DNA of 64,000 nt from Clostridium sp. 'White wine YQ' (lineage in GTDB: Bacteria > Bacillota > Clostridia > Clostridiales > Clostridiaceae), in assembly GCF_028728205.1 (NCBI RefSeq), contig NZ_JAQYUU010000001.1, forward strand, positions 547,318-611,317, given 5' to 3'. The notes beneath the pieces are model-generated. The model was not told the origin of the DNA. It was given only the letters and a program-made list of their open reading frames with translations, and searched no databases. Below, one piece after another: positions 16,910 through 25,678 of the stretch. The translations under genes were made by a program, and so were the position numbers. Numbering within the stretch: position 1 is the first letter of the stretch; every line of letters begins with the position of its first letter.

Positions 16910-16937
16910 AAGCTGTATCTCTTGATATAGCTTTTTC
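16910..16937 (+). terminator. Terminator after the first hemerythrin gene
   Basis: AAGCTGTAT pairs with ATATAGCTT (one mismatch), followed by TTTC. Confidence 0.65.
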
Positions 16938-17155
16938 TTATGCATATAAATTTACAATAATAAAGACTAAATAAGCATAATTTACGTGCGTCCACATATT
17001 GTTAAATATATATAAGATATTATAGGAATTTTAATTAAGTTTAAAATTTTCTTGAAAATAACTATAAAATTATTAAAAAAATATTACAAAAAAAGGAATT
17101 TAGCCTATAAAAGAGAAGTATTAAGTTATATTAATTAACTTAAGGAGGTAAGAGC

Positions 17156-17476
17156 ATGGAAATCAATGATTTTATAACTTTTGATTTTTTATCTAGCTAT
17201 GTAGGCACAGTAATTGTAACAATGCTTATAGTCCAATTCCTAAAAGATATACCTTTTATTAAAAAGATCCCCACAAGGTATTTTACATTCCTTGTAGCTT
17301 TTATAACCATACTCATATCTGGTATATATCATGATACTATATCCTTTAGTAATTTGTATATTATGCTAATTAATGCCATCTTGGTTACCTTCACTGCAAC
17401 TGGAGGGTATGATTTTGCAACCAGAAAAGTAAGTATAAACGTGGATAAACCAAACAATAATGATGGAGAAAAATAA
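17156..17476 (+). CDS. Small holin-like membrane protein
   Basis: The 106-residue protein has three hydrophobic segments (about residues 14-33, 42-59 and 66-86) and a short charged C-terminal tail (NVDKPNNNDGEK). Small size, several helices and a charged tail fit phage-holin-like proteins, and the segment QFLKDIPFIKKIPTRYFTFL resembles holin-like proteins I remember from clostridial prophages. The ATG follows TAAGGAGG. It ends 71 bases before the large nuclease/ATPase gene on the same strand. The two could form a module, for example membrane effector plus sensor, but no phage lysis genes are nearby. Confidence 0.55.
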   Translation: MEINDFITFDFLSSYVGTVIVTMLIVQFLKDIPFIKKIPTRYFTFLVAFITILISGIYHDTISFSNLYIMLINAILVTFTATGGYDFATRKVSINVDKPNNNDGEK

Positions 17477-17479
17477 AAA

Positions 17480-17547
17480 AAGCCCGTAAATAATCAATGA
17501 TTTTCAACAGTGTAGAAATAGCAATTGATTAAAAGAGGGAGGGGCTT
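17480..17547 (+). promoter_or_regulatory. Hairpin that can sequester the ribosome binding site of the STAND gene
   Basis: AAGCCC (17480-17485) pairs with GGGCTT (17542-17547), which lies between the Shine-Dalgarno core and the ATG. TAATCAA (17491-17497) pairs with TTGATTA (17525-17531) to extend the stem. In this form the GGGAGGGG site would be partly masked. Confidence 0.5.
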
Positions 17548-20500
17548 ATGTCTAAACTAAATCAAATACAGCAGAAGATACTAGAATTAAATGGTGGAAG
17601 TTTTCAAAAGCTTGCAGATAGCTATTTAGTTTCATGTGGTTATGGACATATTGTTTCTTTAGGTTCAGTAGTTGGAAACGATGGTACAAGAAAAGGAACT
17701 CCAGATTCATATTTTATTTTACCTAATGGAAAGTACGCCTTTGCAGAATATACGGTTAAAAAAAGTAGTCTTTATGAGAAAATAGAAGAGGATATTGATA
17801 AATGCTTTGATTTTTCTTTAACTAACATTAAAGCAGAAGAGATTCAGGAAATAATATACTGTCACACCTCACAGCTCTATACTAATCAGGTAGATAATCT
17901 TATAAAAAAATGTAAGAAGAAAAATGTATGCTTAAGAATAATAGGTATAGATGAGCTTTCCCAGCAGATTTATCTTTACTACCCCAAAATAGCAAAAGAT
18001 TTTCTAGGGATAGAACTGGATACTGGACAAATATTGAGTTTAGAGGATTTCATAGCTAATTATGATAGAAATTCCATGGTAACACCTTTGGGAATGAAAT
18101 TCTATTTTAGGGAAAATGAATTGAAAGAAATCTTAAATAATATAGAAGGAAATGATTCTACAATAATAGCTGGTAAGGCTGGGGTAGGAAAATCCAGATT
18201 AGTAATTGAATGCTGTAAGAAATATGCTGAAAGACATAAGAATACGCTTGTTTGGTGCATAAAAAATAATGGACAAAATATTTTTGAGGATTTGAAAACA
18301 TATTTTTCAGAACCGGGTAGCTACTTAGTATTTATAGATGATGTAAATCAAACAACTCCACTAACTGATATATTAGAGTATCTACACAAAGGAAATCTTG
18401 GAATTAACCTAAAAATAATAGCTACAGTTAGAGATTATGCGCTAAGGAGAATCTTGGATAAGTTTTATGAAGAAACTCACCCTAAGATTATTAAAATTGA
18501 TCTTTTAGCTGATGAACAAATCAAAGAAATGGCAAGGCAAGAATTTAATATAAACAATTCATTATATTTAGATAGAATAATCCAAATAGCTCAGGGTAAC
18601 CCTAGACTTGCAGTAATGGCAGCACAATTAGTTGTGAAGGAGAACACCCTTGAGAGCATAATAGACAGCACACAATTATTAGAAGAGTACTTTAGAAATA
18701 TAAAAAAAGATCTCCAAGCCTTAGATGATGAAAACATTCTAAAAATTGCAGGAATAATTACTTTTCTAAATCATATGAGCCTTAAAGATAGCGAGAATAT
18801 TAATAAAATCTGTACTATATGTGAAATAGAGAAGAGTGTATTTTGTGAATCAATTCAAAAGTTAAGCAATATGGAAATTATAGATATATATGAAGATGAG
18901 TTAGTGAAAATATCGGACCAGATTCTTTCAACGTATCTATTTTACTTAGTTTTTATTGATAAGAAAGTTCTTCATTATTCTGAATTAATAGAAGCATACT
19001 TTCCCATTATAAAACAAAGGATAATAGAAACAATAAATTCTGTATATACACATTTCAATTTTGAAAAAGTAAATGAGGTTATTAATTTAGAGATAAATAT
19101 TGTCTGGGACAACTTTGATAGAAAAAATGATTATAGATTAACAGAATTGATGCTGACTTTTTGGTTTGTAAGGGAATCAGAAACACTTATTTATATTAAG
19201 AAAAGAATAAATAGTTTAATTTCCAATATGAACGAACCAGAAAGCTATGTAATACCTAAAAATGAATATATGGTGGTGCCAGAAAGTATCAAAACTTTAG
19301 TGCAATACAGAAGTAGTAACAATTATCCAATAGCAATTAGTTTAATACTAGAATATTTAAGGAAAAAACCTGAAGACTTCCCAATGATTTATTATGTGTT
19401 AGTTAATGGATTAGGGTTTAATGAAGATTCATATTATCAGAATTTTATTATTCAAAGAAATATTGTAGATCAAGTTATTAGACTTACAAGGAATTTTGAA
19501 AATAAACTTTATACAATGTTATTTCTAAGGCTGTCAAACTATTATTTAGGATTTGTTTTTGATGAAAATGAGCCATGGGGAAAAAAGAATATTTTGTTTC
19601 ATAGAATAGCATTAAAAAATTCTCTTTCACTAGAAAAGCTTAGAGAGAAGATATGGATGAGTCTTATTGAATTATATGATAATCAAGAATATCAACTAGA
19701 GGTTTTAGAGATTCTAAAAAATTTTGGAGAAGATTACTTCACTGAAATTGATAGAGAAGTTATAAAAAACGATATGAAATTTATAAAGTTATTTATTAAT
19801 GAAAAACTCAAGGAAAATAAATTCAATCACTGTATTGCTGCAGATTCATTATTTGAGGCCTTAGACAAGGCACAATTAGAAACTGAGGACATAAACATTA
19901 GGAAATTTGATGTAGGTGGATATAAAATATACAAATTACTTAAAGGTAGAAAACACCTAAAGATATTTAATTATAATAAAGAAGAAAGACTAAGAGAATT
20001 AGATATTAGAGTTTATGTTGAAGATTACAAATTAGAAGATTATAAAAGCTTTATAACCAATTGCAAAGAATTTGGAGAGCTTTCATCTAGTGACGAATAC
20101 GAGTTAGGAGAAGGCATGGATATAGTATTTTCATCCTTAATGGTAAATAAAAGTCTATTTGTAGATGTAGTAGATTTTTATTTATCACAAAACTTATCAA
20201 TTAGTGTAAGTCCAAAATTGATTATTAAGGGATTGATTGAGGTTATAGGATTAGATGAAGCAGAAAGAATAATAAATAAATATGAATACTTTAATAAGAG
20301 TAAATGGTTATATTGTTACTTTACACTAATTCCTGATAAGGAAATAAATACAGAGTATGTTAATAAATTATACGAATATTTCTCTAATAATGAAGATGAG
20401 ATAATTGGTTGGACACGGAATATAAGCTTTTTATCAAATTACCTGCATGCAGATTCTAAAGTATTTATAAATGTAACTAATATTGTTTTAAGTAAAACAA

Positions 20501-21279
20501 AAAAATCACCATTAACTGTTATAAGAACTTTAAAATCATTATTTAATGTTTATAGTAATATTTATAAGCAGTTATTTGAAGTATTTAAGGATGACTTAAA
20601 GGTTTTAAGAAAAGCATATTTTACACTGCTTAAAATTGATAAAACAATGAACTATGATTCGAATTTATTAAACAAGTTAATGGAGAAGGATGATGAATTT
20701 AAAGAAGAATTTATAGATATAATTTTGAGTTCCAGAAATATAGATGAAAGCTTTGATTTTATATTCTTGTGGCAAGGTGAGAGTTATGTTGAATTAGTTT
20801 CATCAATTGTAAATATTTTCAAAGAAAAAACAATTGAAAAAAGATATATGTTTTATGATTTTATAAAGCAATTATTGAATCTAAAACACAGTGATATCTT
20901 AGATATAAAAGAAAAACAAGATAATTGGATTAAAATATATATTGAAGAAAATTATGATAGAGAAGAAGAAATACAGGTACTCTTTTATGGAATATCTTAT
21001 TTTGAGGACAAGAGAAAGGTCAAGTTACTTTCATTTTTACTTTCATATAATAAATCTTTTGAACTATTCAAACAGTTAAATTTAGTTTCAAGGACTATGT
21101 TTTTAAGTGGTAGTGAAATTGCAGCACTCGAAAAACGTATATCACTCTATGAATCATTATTACCAGTTCTTAGAGATGTAGAATTATTAGAACATAAAAA
21201 ATACGTTGATGATATTATTAGAAATTTAAGAAGTAAAATGAAAAGTGTTAAGATTAAAGAATTGATTGAAGATAATTAG
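17548..21279 (+). CDS. Large PD-(D/E)xK-like/STAND-like ATPase protein, candidate anti-phage sensor
   Basis: The 1243-residue cytosolic protein has three parts. Residues 1-150 look like a restriction-endonuclease fold: FQKLADSYLVSCGYG, then GTPDSYF with Asp53 and FAEYTVKK with Glu67 and Lys71 or Lys72, a variant of the PD...ExK catalytic core. Residues about 180-460 form a P-loop ATPase: Walker A GKAGVGKS at 209-216, Walker B YLVFIDD at 259-265 and ATVRD at 292-296, as in STAND/AAA-type switches. Residues about 480-1243 are helical, Ile/Leu/Lys/Glu-rich and without a known motif, where Avs-type proteins keep the ligand-sensing repeats. Nuclease plus STAND plus helical sensor is the plan of Avs4-like defence proteins. 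A terminator follows directly, so it ends its transcription unit. Confidence 0.75.
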   Translation: MSKLNQIQQKILELNGGSFQKLADSYLVSCGYGHIVSLGSVVGNDGTRKGTPDSYFILPNGKYAFAEYTVKKSSLYEKIEEDIDKCFDFSLTNIKAEEIQEIIYCHTSQLYTNQVDNLIKKCKKKNVCLRIIGIDELSQQIYLYYPKIAKDFLGIELDTGQILSLEDFIANYDRNSMVTPLGMKFYFRENELKEILNNIEGNDSTIIAGKAGVGKSRLVIECCKKYAERHKNTLVWCIKNNGQNIFEDLKTYFSEPGSYLVFIDDVNQTTPLTDILEYLHKGNLGINLKIIATVRDYALRRILDKFYEETHPKIIKIDLLADEQIKEMARQEFNINNSLYLDRIIQIAQGNPRLAVMAAQLVVKENTLESIIDSTQLLEEYFRNIKKDLQALDDENILKIAGIITFLNHMSLKDSENINKICTICEIEKSVFCESIQKLSNMEIIDIYEDELVKISDQILSTYLFYLVFIDKKVLHYSELIEAYFPIIKQRIIETINSVYTHFNFEKVNEVINLEINIVWDNFDRKNDYRLTELMLTFWFVRESETLIYIKKRINSLISNMNEPESYVIPKNEYMVVPESIKTLVQYRSSNNYPIAISLILEYLRKKPEDFPMIYYVLVNGLGFNEDSYYQNFIIQRNIVDQVIRLTRNFENKLYTMLFLRLSNYYLGFVFDENEPWGKKNILFHRIALKNSLSLEKLREKIWMSLIELYDNQEYQLEVLEILKNFGEDYFTEIDREVIKNDMKFIKLFINEKLKENKFNHCIAADSLFEALDKAQLETEDINIRKFDVGGYKIYKLLKGRKHLKIFNYNKEERLRELDIRVYVEDYKLEDYKSFITNCKEFGELSSSDEYELGEGMDIVFSSLMVNKSLFVDVVDFYLSQNLSISVSPKLIIKGLIEVIGLDEAERIINKYEYFNKSKWLYCYFTLIPDKEINTEYVNKLYEYFSNNEDEIIGWTRNISFLSNYLHADSKVFINVTNIVLSKTKKSPLTVIRTLKSLFNVYSNIYKQLFEVFKDDLKVLRKAYFTLLKIDKTMNYDSNLLNKLMEKDDEFKEEFIDIILSSRNIDESFDFIFLWQGESYVELVSSIVNIFKEKTIEKRYMFYDFIKQLLNLKHSDILDIKEKQDNWIKIYIEENYDREEEIQVLFYGISYFEDKRKVKLLSFLLSYNKSFELFKQLNLVSRTMFLSGSEIAALEKRISLYESLLPVLRDVELLEHKKYVDDIIRNLRSKMKSVKIKELIEDN

Positions 21280-21285
21280 TAAGTT

Positions 21286-21322
21286 AAACAACCTAATTTT
21301 ATTTAAATTAGGTTGTTTTTTT
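21286..21322 (+). terminator. Strong terminator after the STAND gene
   Basis: AAACAACCTAATTT pairs perfectly with AAATTAGGTTGTTT around a 5-base loop and is followed by T residues. Confidence 0.9.
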
Positions 21323-21775
21323 CATATTTATATAAAAAAATTAAAAAAATTTTATTGGGAAAAAAATAGTAAAATAATACAGGTTGTCCATGAATAGAAT
21401 ACATATGTACTTAACAGTCCAACTGTGTATATAGAAGGAGGGCATGAATCCCTTTGGATATATTTGGAATAAATGGGGTGAAAAATTAATAATTATGCAT
21501 GTTTGCAATGTTTATTTCATTTAAGTGTAATAAAGGAAATAAAAGTTGTAAAAGATGTGTCCACCATTGGGATACAAATGTTCTGAAATTAAGTGAAATT
21601 GCCTAAAATAGCTCTGTTGCAATTTAAAATATATCATGCTAATATAAACTAGTTAATAATAATAGGGATAAATTATTGATATTTTATCAATTTTAATTCT
21701 GTTTTACTTCAAAAATGTCAATTTAAATCGAAGACAAATTTGAAGTAATATGTCTAAATTGGGGAGGCAATATTT
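21323..21775 (+). promoter_or_regulatory. Regulatory region of the liv operon
   Basis: The gap after the STAND terminator holds a promoter candidate (TTGCAA 21617-21622, 17 bases, TAATAT 21640-21645) and about 120 bases of leader. A CodY-like box at 21577-21591 (AATGTTCTGAAATTA) has three mismatches to the published AATTTTCWGAAAATT consensus. A leader hairpin pairs 21704-21719 with 21733-21748 (TTACTTCAAA with TTTGAAGTAA, then TGTC with GACA, two mismatches between them). I see no T-box or known riboswitch motif. Confidence 0.5.
21444..21524 (+). CDS. Possible 26-codon small ORF in the liv leader region
   Basis: The ATG follows a very good AGAAGGAGGG site. The peptide reads MNPFGYIWNKWGEKLIIMHV and then six more residues. 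It lies about 170 bases upstream of the liv promoter candidate and ends before it. It could be a small secreted or regulatory peptide, or a chance ORF. No run of Leu, Ile or Val codons as in classical attenuation is present. Confidence 0.3.
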   Translation: MNPFGYIWNKWGEKLIIMHVCNVYFI

Positions 21776-22936
21776 ATGAAAAGAAAGATATCATTACTTT
21801 TGGTACTAGCTATCTCAACTACATTTACTTTAGCAGGATGTAAAGCTAAAACAAAAACAAGAGTAGATAGTGATGTAGTTAAAATTGGAGTATTTGAACC
21901 AATGACGGGAGCAAACGCAGCGGGTGGACAACTTGAAGTTGAAGGGGTAAAGCTTGCAAATAAGTTATATCCAACAGTACTCGGGAAAAAAGTTGAATTG
22001 GTTTTTGTAGATAATAAATCAGATAAGGTTGAAGCTGCAAGTGCAGCAGCAAACCTAGTGGAACAAGAAAATGTTAATGCAATAGTGGGAAGCTGGGGAA
22101 GTGGTAACTCTATGGCTGCAGGTGATGTTGTTATGGATGCAAAGGTTCCAGCTGTAGCAGCATCTGCTACTAATCCACTGGTAACAGCAGGAAATGATTA
22201 TTATTTTAGAGTATGCTTTATAGATCCTTTTCAAGGAACTGTAATGGCTAAGTATGCTGCTGAGAAACTAAAGGCAAAAAAGGTTGCAATCCTTCAAGAA
22301 GTTTCAAGTGATTACTCAGTTGGAATATGCAAGTTTTTTACTGATTCTTTTATTAAGTTGACTGGGGATAAGAATGCTATTGTAGCAAAAGCAAATTATA
22401 ATACTGGAGATCAAGACTTTTCTGCACAACTAACTAATATAAAAAGTAAGAATCCAGATGTTATTTTTGCACCAGGTAACTTTACTGAAGGAGCATTATT
22501 AATAAAACAAGCAAGGCAACTTGGGATAAAAACTCCTATAATTGGTGGAGACACTTGGGAGACACCAGAATTTGTTGATATAGGAAAAGATGCAGTGGAG
22601 GGAACAGTATTTTCAACCTTCTTTGCAAGTGAAACTCCTATAACAGAAGAATCGAAAACATTCTTAGATTCATATAGAAAAGAATATAAGAAAGAACCAG
22701 CAGCAGTAACTGCGCTATCATATGATGCCTACATTTTAATATTAGATGCAATTAAGAGAGCTAATTCCACAGATCCAGTAAAAATAAGGGATGAAATAGC
22801 AAAGACTAAGAATTTCCCAGGAGCTGCAGGAATGATAACAATAGATGAAAATAATAATGCAGTAAAAGATGCAGTATTAAAACAAGTTAAGAATGGTAAA
22901 TTTACGTATCTCGATACTATAAAACCGGATAAATAA
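21776..22936 (+). CDS. livJ: Branched-chain amino acid ABC transporter, substrate-binding lipoprotein
   Basis: This is the extracellular receptor that binds Leu/Ile/Val (or related amino acids) and delivers them to the LivHM permease. The 386-residue precursor has a signal peptide with lipobox LAGC, the Cys being residue 22, so it is membrane-anchored. The mature part is a periplasmic-binding type I fold with the family opening VKIGVFEPMTGANAAGG. The ATG follows GGGGAGG. It is the first gene of livJHMGF and lies 18 bases before livH. Confidence 0.93.
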   Translation: MKRKISLLLVLAISTTFTLAGCKAKTKTRVDSDVVKIGVFEPMTGANAAGGQLEVEGVKLANKLYPTVLGKKVELVFVDNKSDKVEAASAAANLVEQENVNAIVGSWGSGNSMAAGDVVMDAKVPAVAASATNPLVTAGNDYYFRVCFIDPFQGTVMAKYAAEKLKAKKVAILQEVSSDYSVGICKFFTDSFIKLTGDKNAIVAKANYNTGDQDFSAQLTNIKSKNPDVIFAPGNFTEGALLIKQARQLGIKTPIIGGDTWETPEFVDIGKDAVEGTVFSTFFASETPITEESKTFLDSYRKEYKKEPAAVTALSYDAYILILDAIKRANSTDPVKIRDEIAKTKNFPGAAGMITIDENNNAVKDAVLKQVKNGKFTYLDTIKPDK

Positions 22937-22953
22937 AAATAGGTGGTGAAATT

Positions 22954-23847
22954 ATGACTTTTAGTATATTTATGCAACATTTAACAAATGGAATTTCTCT
23001 TGGTAGCCTGTACGCACTTATTGCCATAGGTTACACAATGGTTTATGGAATATTGAAACTTATAAATTTTGCTCATGGAGATATTTTTATGATGGCTACT
23101 TACTTTGCATTTTTTGGAGTAGCTACATTTAATCTACCTTGGTACTTTGCTTTCATTATAGCAATAGTTATAACTGCAGTACTTGGTATGACTATTGAAT
23201 TTACAGCTTATAGACCGCTTAGAAGTGCACCTAAAATTTCAGTGTTAATTTCTGCAATTGGTGTTTCCTTCTTACTTGAAAATCTAGCTATTGTATTATT
23301 TGGAGGAATGCCTAAAGCCTTCCCTACACCAGATATATTTACGAATGTTGTTACTATAGGAGGAGTATCTATTCAAAATCTTACCTTCATAATTCCTGTT
23401 GTTACAATAGTATTATTATTTGTTCTTTTATACTTAGTTAATCATACAAACGTTGGTATGGCTATGAGAGCTGTTTCTAAGGATGTGGATACAGCAAGGC
23501 TTATGGGTATAAACGTAAATAGAATAATATCCTTTACCTTTGCTATTGGTTCAGCATTAGCTGCAGTTGGGGCAATGATGTGGTCAGTTAAGTATCCACA
23601 AATAATTGCAACCATGGGAATAATCCCAGGCCTTAAATGCTTTATAGCTGCAGTTATAGGGGGAATAGGTGATATCAAAGGAGCAGTTATTGGGGGCTTC
23701 ATATTAGGAATTGGTGAAATTATGATAGTTGCCTTCCTTCCAAGCTTAACTGGATATAGAGATGCCTTTGCATTTATACTTCTAATAGTAATATTACTAT
23801 TCAAGCCTACAGGTATAATGGGCAAAAATTTAGCAGAGAAGGTGTAA
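22954..23847 (+). CDS. livH: Branched-chain amino acid ABC transporter permease LivH
   Basis: One half of the membrane channel of the Liv importer. The 297-residue polytopic protein has about eight hydrophobic segments. It opens with the family-typical NGISLGSLYALIAIGYTMVY and contains INFAHGDIFM. The segment DVDTARLMGINVNRIISFTF is the cytoplasmic loop that contacts the ATPases. The ATG follows AGGTGG. It is 2 bases from livM, so the two permease subunits are made together. Confidence 0.93.
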   Translation: MTFSIFMQHLTNGISLGSLYALIAIGYTMVYGILKLINFAHGDIFMMATYFAFFGVATFNLPWYFAFIIAIVITAVLGMTIEFTAYRPLRSAPKISVLISAIGVSFLLENLAIVLFGGMPKAFPTPDIFTNVVTIGGVSIQNLTFIIPVVTIVLLFVLLYLVNHTNVGMAMRAVSKDVDTARLMGINVNRIISFTFAIGSALAAVGAMMWSVKYPQIIATMGIIPGLKCFIAAVIGGIGDIKGAVIGGFILGIGEIMIVAFLPSLTGYRDAFAFILLIVILLFKPTGIMGKNLAEKV

Positions 23848-23849
23848 GT

Positions 23850-24908
23850 ATGAGAGATAAAAGAAAACTTTTAAATATAGGACTTATTTTAATTATATTT
23901 CTATTACTTTTAGCTGCCAATACTGGCTTGGATTCATATAAAATAAGAATTTTAAATTTATGTGCAATATATACAATACTTGGATTGAGCTTAAATTTAA
24001 TAAATGGATTTACAGGTATGTTTTCACTTGGACATGCAGGATTTATTGCTATAGGGGCCTATACAACAGCGCTTCTAACAATGTCTGAGAAAGTAAAGAA
24101 CCAAAACTTCTTTTTAGAGTCTTTGGTAGCACCACTTAATCATATACAAATTCCATTTTTACCAGCGTTAATCATTGCAGGATTAGTTTCTGCATTAATA
24201 GCATTTTTAATTGGAGCTCCTGCATTAAGACTTAAAGGTGACTATTTAGCAATTGCTACATTAGGATTTGCAGAGATTATAAGAATAGTTATAACTAATG
24301 CTCAAAATGTTACTAATGGTGCACTTGGGCTAAGAGGTATTCCACATAAAACTAATTTATATTGGAGTTTCGGTATAGCAATATTTACTATTATAATTAT
24401 AGTTTCACTTATGAATAGTTCTTATGGAAGAGCATTAAAATCAATAAGAGAAGATGAAATAGCAGCTGAAAGTATGGGAATAAGTTTATTTAAACATAAA
24501 ACCATCGCATTTACTATAGGAGCATTTTTTGCAGGTGTTGGGGGAGGACTTTTAGGAAACCTGATGGGAACTATAGATCCAAATATGTTCAAGTTTGTTT
24601 TAACATTTAATATACTACTCATAATTGTTATAGGTGGAATGGGAAGCGTAACTGGTACAGTAATTTCAGCTTTTGTAGTAACAATTCTAGGAGAAGTTTT
24701 AAGATTCTTAGATATGGAGAAACATTTTAATTTTGGTATTATAAGCTTTAATGGAGTTCCAGGATTGAGAATGGTAGTGTTCTCAGCAATACTTATGGTT
24801 ATAGTTCTTTTCTTTAGAAATGGAATAATGGGAACAAAAGAGTTTTCTTGGAAAGGAATATTTAAAAACTCAAGTGATAAACCTCTAACAGAAGGAGGAA
24901 GTAAATAA
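23850..24908 (+). CDS. livM: Branched-chain amino acid ABC transporter permease LivM
   Basis: The second permease subunit of the Liv importer. The 352-residue protein has about nine hydrophobic segments and the family blocks LSLNLINGFTGMFSLGHAGF and RALKSIREDEIAAESMGI, the latter being the coupling loop. The stop TAA shares its last A with the ATG of livG. The C-terminal tail is hydrophilic. Confidence 0.93.
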   Translation: MRDKRKLLNIGLILIIFLLLLAANTGLDSYKIRILNLCAIYTILGLSLNLINGFTGMFSLGHAGFIAIGAYTTALLTMSEKVKNQNFFLESLVAPLNHIQIPFLPALIIAGLVSALIAFLIGAPALRLKGDYLAIATLGFAEIIRIVITNAQNVTNGALGLRGIPHKTNLYWSFGIAIFTIIIIVSLMNSSYGRALKSIREDEIAAESMGISLFKHKTIAFTIGAFFAGVGGGLLGNLMGTIDPNMFKFVLTFNILLIIVIGGMGSVTGTVISAFVVTILGEVLRFLDMEKHFNFGIISFNGVPGLRMVVFSAILMVIVLFFRNGIMGTKEFSWKGIFKNSSDKPLTEGGSK

Positions 24909-25678
24909 TGGCATTATTAAAGGTTGAAAATGCAACAATGCAGTTTGGAGGACTTACTGCAGTTAATGATTTTAATTTAGAAATAAATGATGGAGAGATT
25001 GTTTCTTTAATAGGTCCAAACGGAGCAGGTAAGACAACAGCTTTTAATATGATAACAAATGTTTATACTCCAACAAAGGGAAAGATCATATTAGAAGGAA
25101 ATGATATTACTGGTCTTAGACAAGACCTTATAACACAAAAAGGAATAGCTAGAACTTTCCAAAATATTAGACTTTTTAAAGATTTATCAGTACTAGATAA
25201 TGTTTTAATAGCAAATCATGTTCATATTAAATCTAACTTCATGGAAGCAATTTTTAATCTTCCTAAATATAAAAAAGAAGAAAAAGAAATGGTTGAGAAG
25301 TCTATAGAATTATTAAAAGAAGTAGGGCTAGAAAGTTTAAAGTATGAAAAAGCAACTTCACTTCCTTACGGAAAACAAAGAAAGCTTGAAATAGCAAGAG
25401 CACTTGCAACTAATCCAAAGCTTCTTCTACTAGACGAGCCTGCAGCAGGTATGAATCCAACTGAAACAGATGAACTTACAGACTTCGTTAAGGAAATAAA
25501 AGAAAAGTTTAAGTTATCAATCTTTATGATAGAACATCATATGCAAATGGTTATGAGTTTATCAGATAAGATTCAAGTTTTTGAGTATGGAATTACAATT
25601 GCTGAAGGAACACCTTCTGAAATACAAAATGATAAAAAGGTTATAGATGCATATTTGGGGGTGTCTGAAGATGATTAA
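24908..25678 (+). CDS. livG: Branched-chain amino acid ABC transporter ATPase LivG
   Basis: A cytosolic ATPase that powers the Liv importer as a heterodimer with LivF. Walker A is GPNGAGKT (residues 37-44), and the Walker B region is LLLLDEPAAGMNP. The signature motif reads LPYGKQRK instead of LSGGQ, a variation usual in LivG. The 256-residue length is normal. It overlaps livM by one base and livF by eight. Confidence 0.93.
   Translation: MALLKVENATMQFGGLTAVNDFNLEINDGEIVSLIGPNGAGKTTAFNMITNVYTPTKGKIILEGNDITGLRQDLITQKGIARTFQNIRLFKDLSVLDNVLIANHVHIKSNFMEAIFNLPKYKKEEKEMVEKSIELLKEVGLESLKYEKATSLPYGKQRKLEIARALATNPKLLLLDEPAAGMNPTETDELTDFVKEIKEKFKLSIFMIEHHMQMVMSLSDKIQVFEYGITIAEGTPSEIQNDKKVIDAYLGVSEDD

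Noticed and set aside
21646..21775. Riboswitch or T-box in the livJ leader
   Set aside because: No T-box GGTGG core or known riboswitch consensus is visible; only plain stem-loops are seen.
23442..23825. 127-codon minus-strand open frame inside livH
   Set aside because: It is the complement of a coding permease gene and has no start context.
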